A DNA stretch of 64,000 nucleotides, from assembly GCA_014208095.1 (NCBI GenBank), contig JACHMT010000001.1:930001-994000 (forward strand), in the 5' to 3' direction. The stretch is from Actinospineispora eucalypti (GTDB lineage Bacteria > Actinomycetota > Actinomycetes > Mycobacteriales > Pseudonocardiaceae). A program made the position numbers and the translations under genes. This document shows, one piece after another, positions 16,741 through 23,300 of this stretch. Each line of letters opens with the position of its first letter. The stretch's first letter is position 1. The notes under the pieces were generated by a model, which had not been told where the DNA came from, did no database searches, and was given only the letters and a program-made list of their open reading frames with translations.

Positions 16741-17628
16741 TCAGGCCCCGCGCCGGCCGGCCCCGCAGTCGCAACCGGGGTGCGGCGGGCACGGGTGCCG
16801 GTGCAGTTCGCCCAGCTCGAGGCGGAACTCCAGCATCGCGTCCAGCACCGGGGGACCGGGTGTGGCCGAGTCGTCCGGGTCGACCATGGCGTCCAACACA
16901 CGCAGCGCCTGGGCGGTGGTCAGTGCGGCGGTGCCGAGGGCGCACGCCGGATCGGCCCGGCCGATCCGGCCGGTCAGCCCGGCCGACACCGTGCCCCAGC
17001 ACTCGTCGTGGTCGGCCCGGTGCAGCTCGAGGCAGCGCAGGCAGGCCGACCGGCCGAGCAGCACCAGCGGGCCGACCAGGCCCGCCCCGTCCATCAGCCG
17101 CGCGGGCAGCAGCGGCACCCCGGCGGCCAGCCACGCCCGGTGCGGCTCGGCGCTCGGGTTGACCAGGTCGGTGAGCACGATCAGGTCCGGGCGGGCCCCG
17201 CTGCGCGGCGCCTCGCCGTGCGCGTACGTCCGGACCGCGCCCACGCCGGCCTCGGTCAACCCGCCGGCCACCAGGTCGAGCAGCGGGCCGGCCCCGAACA
17301 GCGCCACTCGCCCGGTGCCGCGCGCCTCGGCGACCCTGGCCGGCCGCCTCGCGTCGACCAGCACCCCGCTGGAGTAGAGCTCGACCAGCACCGCCCGGGC
17401 CAGCTCCCGGTCCGCCCCCAGCTCCGCGGCCCGGCTCAGCAACCGGTCGGTCGGCCAGGCCCCGTGCAGCTCCAGCAGCCACCGGCGCAGCGGCCCACTC
17501 AACCCGGCGACCTCGAACGCCCGCCCGGGCACCAGCCCGAACTGGACCGCATCCACGTCGCGCCGGTGCACGTCATGATGCGGCCGCGCACACACCACCG
17601 CCGGCAACCCGCCCGCGATATCCCCCAC
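16741..17628 (-). CDS. Rv3196-like / cyclodehydratase-like protein
   Basis: 295 residues from GTG 17628. The C-terminal half resembles the ThiF/YcaO-partner leader-binding proteins of azole-peptide systems (TOMM type): a Rossmann-like VALFGAGPLLDLVAGGL, DLIVLTDLVNPSAEPHRAWLAAGVPLLPARL, and Cys pairs (CLRC, and late HPC...GCDCG) that could hold zinc. No YcaO or precursor peptide is nearby, so a RiPP role is unlikely. Position next to the ABC1 kinase matches M. tuberculosis Rv3196-Rv3197 (from memory). Function unknown. Confidence 0.65.
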   Translation of the reverse strand: MGDIAGGLPAVVCARPHHDVHRRDVDAVQFGLVPGRAFEVAGLSGPLRRWLLELHGAWPTDRLLSRAAELGADRELARAVLVELYSSGVLVDARRPARVAEARGTGRVALFGAGPLLDLVAGGLTEAGVGAVRTYAHGEAPRSGARPDLIVLTDLVNPSAEPHRAWLAAGVPLLPARLMDGAGLVGPLVLLGRSACLRCLELHRADHDECWGTVSAGLTGRIGRADPACALGTAALTTAQALRVLDAMVDPDDSATPGPPVLDAMLEFRLELGELHRHPCPPHPGCDCGAGRRGA

Positions 17629-17665
17629 CCCCCGATCCTGACAGATCCAGCCCTCCCACCACGCC

Positions 17666-17983
17666 GATTCAGTGACTTCAGCACGCTGATTCAGTGACTT
17701 CAGCAGGGTGATTCAGTCACTTTGGCCGGTTGGCGCTGTTTCCGGGATCGGGCGGACGCGCGGGTGAGGCCCGTTGACCACGAAAGGCCACGCGCGACCC
17801 CGTGTAACGCAGCGCTGAAACGGCATCACCCTGCCAAACCCACTGAACCACGGTGCGGAACCGACTGAACCACCGTGCCAAACCCACTGAATCACGCTGC
17901 TGAACCGACTGAATCACGCTGCTGAACCGACTGAATCACCCCGCTGAAGTCACTGAATCAGCGTGCTGAAGTGACTGAGTCAG
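17666..17983. repeat. Head-to-head family B repeat cluster (22-bp units, both orientations)
   Basis: Three forward units start at 17666, 17688 and 17710 (GATTCAGTGACTTCAGCACG type). After about 95 bp of non-repeat DNA, about seven inverted units run from about 17825 to 17983 (TGCTGAACCGACTGAATCAC type). The two sides could fold into a very long hairpin. The cluster fills the 358-bp gap between the Rv3196-like gene start and the stop of the 439-aa gene and holds no credible ORF: short frames inside it simply translate the repeat. Confidence 0.92.
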
Positions 17984-17986
17984 GGG

Positions 17987-19306
17987 TTAGATGGCGTAGT
18001 CGCCGGAGGAGCGGGGGGCGTCGTAGGGGCGCGAGTAGAGGCGCTCGTGGAACGCCACGAACCGGCGGGCGACCTCGACGCCTCGGCGCTCCCGCAGCCG
18101 GGTGTCCAGGCCGCTCAGCTGAGAGGCGAACAGCTTCCGCGCCCGCGCGTACCGGTCGGCACACAGCTCGAGGACGTCCAGGAACACCTCCAGGCCCTCC
18201 CGCGCCCCGGTTGCGCGATGGACCTCGTAGAGGCACACGTTCAGCTCGCCGTGGATCAGGTCCTTGCGCAGCCGGTTGAGGGCCGGCACCGCGCCGGAAG
18301 CGGCGGCCAGCAGCGGAATCGCCGAGTCGGACCCGTTCTCGGCGAACCGGGGCCGAAGGCCGTCCACCAGTGCGGCCCGCTCCGCCCGTGACATCTCCAG
18401 CAGCGGGGTGCCGACGTCGTTGAGCAGGCGCACCAACAGGGCGGCCGTGTCGAACGCGGCGACCAGCGACCCGTCCGCCAGCACGGCGGGGTAACCGGGG
18501 TCGCTGGACAGGATCTCGCCGAACACCGAGGCGAAGTAGCCGAGCGTCGGGGTGACCAGGATGGTGTGCACGCTGGTCTCCAGCAGTTCCTCGCGGGACA
18601 GCGCGGAGGCGCCCAGCGTGCGGTCCACCGCCGCGTAGCGGTATACCGTGCGGTCCCGCACGATCGGCTCGGTGCGGGTGCCGGCGAGCGCCGTGAGCAC
18701 GTCGCGGCCCGACTCCACGTTCGCCACCAGGCCGTCCCACACCGTGGCGTCCAGCTCGTCGACGGTCGGACGCCCCGGACCGTCGGCGTATCGCCGGGCG
18801 ACCATCCGGTGCTCCTTCGGCCGCAGGCTCTGCTCGAAGGCGGACACCACCGAGGCCGGCCGGCGCAGGTCCGCGAGCAGCTCGGTGGCCGGGCGGCCGG
18901 TCGGTGAGCGCAGCTCGGCGGCCACCTCGGCGTCGAAGGCCAGCACCAGCTCCCGCCGCACCGGGTCGGCGCCCGGCGCGGCCAGCCCGATGCCCAGGTT
19001 GTCCGAGACCACCTCGAAGACCTGGTACAGGTTCACCGGTGCGGCATGCCCGACCAGGGTGGGCCAGTCCGTGCCCTCGTCCAGGCCGGCCAGTACCGAG
19101 GCGGTGAGGTTGGCCAGCTGGTCCAACGCGTTGATCCGGCAGAACAGCTCGCGGTCCGGGTTGGCCGCCGACAACGCCCAGCGGTAGTACGCGCGGTACT
19201 CCTCGCCCGGCAGGTAGGCGTCCAACGCCCGCGCGAGGCGTTCCCGGGTGTCGGCGAAGGTGAACTCTCGCTGAGACTGATCCATGCCACTGATTTGCCC
19301 GCGCAC
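17987..19306 (-). CDS. Unknown 439-aa helical protein with an NSE-like motif
   Basis: 439 residues from GTG 19306, which has GGGAGG five bases upstream; ATG 19285 is an alternative. No signal peptide or TM segment; composition is mostly helical. Residues 296-304 read NDVGTPLLE, fitting the class I terpene synthase second metal motif (N,D)Dxx(S,T)xxxE, preceded by AALLVRLL and followed later by HGELNVCLYEV (353-363), which also recalls that fold. No DDxxD motif is seen at the expected 100-150 residues upstream (only DELD, 183-186). So terpene-synthase kinship is a hypothesis only. It interrupts a gene order otherwise kept in mycobacteria and abuts a family B repeat cluster at its 3' end. Confidence 0.6.
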   Translation of the reverse strand: MRGQISGMDQSQREFTFADTRERLARALDAYLPGEEYRAYYRWALSAANPDRELFCRINALDQLANLTASVLAGLDEGTDWPTLVGHAAPVNLYQVFEVVSDNLGIGLAAPGADPVRRELVLAFDAEVAAELRSPTGRPATELLADLRRPASVVSAFEQSLRPKEHRMVARRYADGPGRPTVDELDATVWDGLVANVESGRDVLTALAGTRTEPIVRDRTVYRYAAVDRTLGASALSREELLETSVHTILVTPTLGYFASVFGEILSSDPGYPAVLADGSLVAAFDTAALLVRLLNDVGTPLLEMSRAERAALVDGLRPRFAENGSDSAIPLLAAASGAVPALNRLRKDLIHGELNVCLYEVHRATGAREGLEVFLDVLELCADRYARARKLFASQLSGLDTRLRERRGVEVARRFVAFHERLYSRPYDAPRSSGDYAI

Positions 19307-19433
19307 GCCGGCCTCCCGGAGCCACCACCCAGCTGGCGCTCAGAATGGGGCACTCATTGGTAGCCCACCATTCGAAACGGCAGATCAGACCCGACCGGGT
19401 TGCCGCCAGCCACGCGCGCCGCGCGCGGCCACC

Positions 19434-20846
19434 TCAGGAGTCCGGCTTCTCCTCGTCGGCTCTGCGCTCGGCCTGCTCGGTCTTCTCCAGCTCGGCGATC
19501 GGGTCGGACGCATCCGCCTGGACGCGGTAGGCGAAGCCCTTCGGGTTGTCCAGGTCTTCCTCGTCCGGCATCAGGTCCGGGTGGGACCACACCTTGTCCC
19601 GCTCGTCGATGCCCCGCTCCTCGGTCAGTGCCCGCCACAGCTCGGCGGCGGCGCGCAGCTTGCGCGGGCGCAGCTCCAGGCCGACCAGCGTGGCGAAGGT
19701 CTGCTCGGCCGGGCCGCCGGAAGCGCGCCGGCGGCGCAGCGTCTCGCGCAGCGCCTCCGCGCCGGGCAGCCGGTCGGCGACCGCATCGCTGACCACCACG
19801 TCCACCCAGCCCTCGACCAGCGCGAGCAGCGTCTCCAACCGGCGCTGCGCGGCGATCTGGGCCTCGGTCTTGGGCGGCTCGAACAGCCCGGACTGCATCG
19901 CCCCTTCCAGCGACGAGGGGTCGTTGGGGTCGATCTGCCGGGCGATCTCCTCGATCCGCGCGGTGTCCACCCGGATGCCGCTCGCGTACTCCTCGACCGC
20001 GCCGACCAGCCGGCCGAGCAGCCACGGCACGTGCCCGAACAGCCGGTGGTGCGCCGCCTCGCGCGCGGCCAGGTAGACCATCACCTCGCTGGCCGGCCGG
20101 TCCAGCCCGGCGGTGAACCGCTCGATCGCGCCGGGCAGCAGCGCGGCGGTGCCGGAGGGTCCGAGCGGGATGCCGATGTCGGTCGCGGTGAGCACCTCGG
20201 CGGACAGCTGGGCGAGGCCGCTGCCCAGTTGGCTTCCGAAGGCCATCCCGCCCATCTGGCCGAACATCGCCAACATCGGCCCGGCGGCCTGCCGCGCCTC
20301 CTCGGGCAGCCCCTCCAACCAGGCGCCGGACACCCGCTGGGCCACCGGGTCGCACAGCTTCCGCCAGGTCGGCATGGTGGCTTCCACCCACTCCCTCGGC
20401 GACCATGCGGTCACCGTGCGGGTGCCGGTGGGGTAGGAGGTGGCCGGGTCCAGCCACAGCTCGGCCAGCTTGAACGCCTCGTTCACGGCGGTGCGCTGGT
20501 CGGCGGTGGCGGCGCGCTTGTCGGTGATCTGCTGCAGGGCAACCTGCTTGGCCAGGTCGTAGTTGACCGGCCCGGAGCCCCCGCCGGCGCTGGCCTGGCT
20601 GAGCATCTGGCCCAGCTGGCTGAGCATCTGGCCGAGCTGGCCCATGTCGAAACCAGCGGGCCCGGCGGTCGCGCCGGGCCCGCCGGGCGCTCCCGGCATG
20701 CCGGGCAGCCCAGGTATTCCGGGGAAGCCGAAGCCGAACGGGTCCTTCGGCTGGTCGCCGCGCTCGGGCTTGTCCTGCCGGTCCTTGTCGCGATCGGGGT
20801 CGCGATCGCGGTCGGCCGGGCCGAAGCCGAACGGGGTGTCGCTCAT
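19434..20846 (-). CDS. DUF2342 zinc-dependent metalloprotease-like protein
   Basis: 470 residues from ATG 20846. An acidic/basic low-complexity N-terminus and a Gly/Pro/Met-rich stretch (about 40-95) precede the DUF2342 (Zincin_2) domain: YLAAREAAHHRLFGHVPWL carries the putative metal site in place of HExxH, with IDPNDPSSLEGAMQSGLFEP and ALVEGWVDVV further on. The family is restricted to actinobacteria and related to F420-associated hypothetical proteins; protease activity is assumed from the fold. It is divergent from the Lon-like protease with 88 bp between starts, as in mycobacteria (Rv3195/Rv3194c, from memory). Confidence 0.85.
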   Translation of the reverse strand: MSDTPFGFGPADRDRDPDRDKDRQDKPERGDQPKDPFGFGFPGIPGLPGMPGAPGGPGATAGPAGFDMGQLGQMLSQLGQMLSQASAGGGSGPVNYDLAKQVALQQITDKRAATADQRTAVNEAFKLAELWLDPATSYPTGTRTVTAWSPREWVEATMPTWRKLCDPVAQRVSGAWLEGLPEEARQAAGPMLAMFGQMGGMAFGSQLGSGLAQLSAEVLTATDIGIPLGPSGTAALLPGAIERFTAGLDRPASEVMVYLAAREAAHHRLFGHVPWLLGRLVGAVEEYASGIRVDTARIEEIARQIDPNDPSSLEGAMQSGLFEPPKTEAQIAAQRRLETLLALVEGWVDVVVSDAVADRLPGAEALRETLRRRRASGGPAEQTFATLVGLELRPRKLRAAAELWRALTEERGIDERDKVWSHPDLMPDEEDLDNPKGFAYRVQADASDPIAELEKTEQAERRADEEKPDS

Positions 20847-20934
20847 ATCTCCACCTAGAGCATCCGGAGTCAACACCACCACCGTACGCGGCCGTGCCGA
20901 TCGGGCTCCGACAGATCAGCCGTAGGCTGAACCG

Positions 20935-21957
20935 GTGACCCGTCGCACCCAAACGCTCGTGTACGGCTTGCTGGTGATGTTCGCCGCCGTGGTGTTGGCC
21001 TCCGTAGTGCCGGTTCCGCTGGTGGCGCTCGGTCCGGGCCCGACCTTCGACACGCTCGGCGAGGTCGAGGGCAGGACGGTGGTGGCGGTGAACGGCCGGC
21101 CGGCCTACCCGACCACCGGGCACCTGAACATGACCACGGTCGCGGTGACCGACGACCTCACCGCGATGTACGCGTTGCGGTTCTGGCTGGACCGGGACTA
21201 CGAGGTGGTGCCGCGCGCCACCATCTACCCGCCGGAGAAGACCCACGAGCAGGTGGAGCAGGAGAACAACCAGCTGTTCTCGGACTCGGAGACCGACGCC
21301 GAGGTGGCCGCCCTGGCCTTCCTGCGCGAGCCGGTGAAGGTGCTGGTCGGTGACGTGGTGGCGAACGCCCCGGCCGGCGGCGTGCTGCGGGCCGGCGACC
21401 AGCTGCTCACCGTGAACAACGTGAAGGTCACCTCGCCGGTCCAGGTCACCGAGCTGATGCGGGCCACGAAGCCGGGCGACGTGGTGCACCTGAGCTACCT
21501 GCGCGGCGACGCGGAGGTCCGGCAGGGCACGGTGACCGCCGGTGTCCGGCCGGGCGGCCCGCAGGGCTTCCTCGGCATCACCCCGCAGGGCGAGCCGTTC
21601 GATCCCAACCAGGTCGTGATCAGCCTCGGCAAGATCGGCGGGCCGTCCGCCGGGCTGCCGTTCGCGCTGGCCGTGGTGGACAAGCTGACCCCGGGCGACC
21701 TCCTGGGCGGCCGGTTCGTCGCGGGCACGGGCGCGATCAACCAGTACGGCGACGTGGCCAAGATCGGCGGCATCCCGCTCAAGATGCTGGCCGCCCGCAA
21801 CGCTGGGGCGACGGTCTTCCTGGTGCCGGCCGAGAACTGCGAGGAAGCACGGGGCGCGACCCCGGACGGCCTGCAGCTGGTCAAGGTGGCCAACCTGTCC
21901 GACGCGGTCAACGCGATGAACGAGCTCAAAGCGGGCAAGCCGGCCCCGGGCTGCTGA
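20935..21957 (+). CDS. PDZ-domain Lon-like serine protease (YlbL family)
   Basis: 340 residues from GTG 20935. One N-terminal TM helix (about 7-29), an extracytoplasmic region, a PDZ domain (about 125-200; VLVGDVVANAPAGGVLRAGDQLLTVNN) and a Lon-type proteolytic domain. The catalytic Ser lies in GGPSAGLPFAL and the Lys in GIPLKMLAARNAGA, the usual Ser-Lys dyad spacing. It should cleave membrane or secreted proteins at the outer face of the membrane. The DUF1990 gene begins 2 bp after its stop. Confidence 0.92.
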   Translation: MTRRTQTLVYGLLVMFAAVVLASVVPVPLVALGPGPTFDTLGEVEGRTVVAVNGRPAYPTTGHLNMTTVAVTDDLTAMYALRFWLDRDYEVVPRATIYPPEKTHEQVEQENNQLFSDSETDAEVAALAFLREPVKVLVGDVVANAPAGGVLRAGDQLLTVNNVKVTSPVQVTELMRATKPGDVVHLSYLRGDAEVRQGTVTAGVRPGGPQGFLGITPQGEPFDPNQVVISLGKIGGPSAGLPFALAVVDKLTPGDLLGGRFVAGTGAINQYGDVAKIGGIPLKMLAARNAGATVFLVPAENCEEARGATPDGLQLVKVANLSDAVNAMNELKAGKPAPGC

Positions 21958-21959
21958 CG

Positions 21960-22514
21960 GTGAGCGATCGGTTGCGCCGGCGTTACCCCTCGGCCGAGGA
22001 AGCGCGGCTCACCTACCCGCACGCCGGCCGGACCCGGGACCTGGTGTTCGGCGACGTCAGCCCGCCGGTGGCACCGGAGGGGTACCACCTGGTGCGCCGC
22101 ACGGCCACGCTCGGGCACGGCGACGCGGCGTTCGCCCGCGCCCGTGAGCGGCTGTGGGGCTGGGCCGCGCAGCGGCGCGCCGGTGCGGTGATCCATCCGC
22201 CGGACACCCCGCCGGCCGAAGGGCTGACCGTGCTGGTCGCACCGGGCATCGGGCCGCTGCGGCTGCTCGTGCCGTGCCGGGTGGTGTGGACGGTGGACGA
22301 ACCGGACCGCGTCGGCTTCGGCTACGGCACGCTGCCCGGGCACCCGGTGTCCGGCGAGGAGGCGTTCGTGGCGCGGCGCGACCCCTCAGGCGAGGTGCGC
22401 GGCACGATCCTGGCGTTCTCCCGCCCGGCGACCTGGTACACCCGGATGGCCGGACCGGCCGGCCGGGCCGTGCAACGCTTCGCCACCACCCAGTACCTGG
22501 CGGCCCTCCGCTGA
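21960..22514 (+). CDS. DUF1990 family protein
   Basis: 184 residues from GTG 21960, 2 bp after the Lon-like protease, so probably co-translated. The sequence fits DUF1990: GYHLVRRTATLGHGDAAFARA, AGAVIHPPDTPPAEG, VDEPDRVGFGYGTLPGHPVSGEEAF and FSRPATWYTRMAGP. These proteins resemble START/SRPBCC-like single-domain folds and are without a known function. Its stop borders a family B repeat. Confidence 0.85.
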   Translation: MSDRLRRRYPSAEEARLTYPHAGRTRDLVFGDVSPPVAPEGYHLVRRTATLGHGDAAFARARERLWGWAAQRRAGAVIHPPDTPPAEGLTVLVAPGIGPLRLLVPCRVVWTVDEPDRVGFGYGTLPGHPVSGEEAFVARRDPSGEVRGTILAFSRPATWYTRMAGPAGRAVQRFATTQYLAALR

Positions 22515-22562
22515 CCCTGCTGAAGTGACCGACTCACCCTGCTGAACGCACTGAATCAGGGA
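22515..22562 (-). repeat. Two family B repeat units between convergent genes
   Basis: Two 22-bp inverted-orientation units (CCCTGCTGAAGTGACCGACT and CCCTGCTGAACGCACTGAAT) fill the whole 48-bp gap between the stops of the DUF1990 and PPA1309 genes, touching both stop codons. They are in the position of a shared terminator. Confidence 0.85.
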
Positions 22563-23132
22563 TTAGTCGGTGAGGGTGGTGAGGAGGGCGGCGACCAGGT
22601 TGGGGGCCAGGTCGGGGTGTTCGACGAGCTCTTCGAGGGGGTCGGCGCCGTCGGGGGCGCCGCGCAGGCGGAGCAGGCAGCGGTGTTCGCCGCCGCGCAG
22701 CACCCCGACGACCAGCCGGGCGTCCCGCCGGTCGGGGTGCGCACCGGCCACCCGCCGGGCCACCCCGACGGCGTCGGCCCCGTCACTGGCGGCCACGGCG
22801 GAGTCCAGCTCGGCCTCGGCGTCCGGCGGCAGCACCATGATCTCCTGGGCCAGCGCACAACCGGCCACCTCGTCGGGCCAGCAGATGCCGGCCAGGGTCT
22901 CGGCCAGGTCGACCTGGTCACCCAGCGGTTCCTGGGCGATCGGGGTCAGCCCCTCCACCGAGGGCAGCCGCTCGGCCAGCCCGGGCTCGCGCCGCACCAG
23001 TTCGGCCGTGGGGACCAGCGCGAACAGCTGCGGGGGTTGGTCCCAGCCGGCCTCGGCGAGAAAGGCCTCCACCTCGCGGACGGCCGCCGGCAGCCAATTC
23101 GACCATTCATCTGGCGCTTGGGGGCGCGTCAT
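22563..23132 (-). CDS. PPA1309 family protein
   Basis: 189 residues from ATG 23132 (AGGA about 10 bp upstream); an earlier start at 23174 would add 14 residues. It matches the actinobacterial PPA1309 family: VREVEAFLAEAGWDQPPQLFALVPTAELV, CWPDEVAGCALAQEIMVLPPDAE, and late LRGAPDGADPLEELVEHPDLAPNLVAALLTTL. Function unknown; no TM or signal. It is divergent from the UPF0182 gene. Confidence 0.8.
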   Translation of the reverse strand: MTRPQAPDEWSNWLPAAVREVEAFLAEAGWDQPPQLFALVPTAELVRREPGLAERLPSVEGLTPIAQEPLGDQVDLAETLAGICWPDEVAGCALAQEIMVLPPDAEAELDSAVAASDGADAVGVARRVAGAHPDRRDARLVVGVLRGGEHRCLLRLRGAPDGADPLEELVEHPDLAPNLVAALLTTLTD

Positions 23133-23300
23133 TCGCAAGATCTTCCTATCCCAAGTGGGAACCTGAGAGCCCATTTGTAGAGTTGGGCATTACAGCAGAC
23201 GTGTGATCCGTGCCTCCAGGGTGCCAAACGGCCAGGCTCCCCCGGCGCCCAGGGGGCGCGGCGCACCGGCATCGACGATCATGGAGTGTGCCTCGTGGCG

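Noticed and set aside
16741..17628. RiPP (azole peptide) biosynthesis cluster
   Set aside because: The protein resembles a leader-binding partner, but no YcaO, dehydrogenase or precursor gene is nearby, and the gene order is that of the mycobacterial core region.
17713..17917. Short minus-strand ORFs inside the family B cluster
   Set aside because: They are translations of the 22-bp repeat (MIQSVQQRDSVG type) and change with frame; no ribosome binding site.
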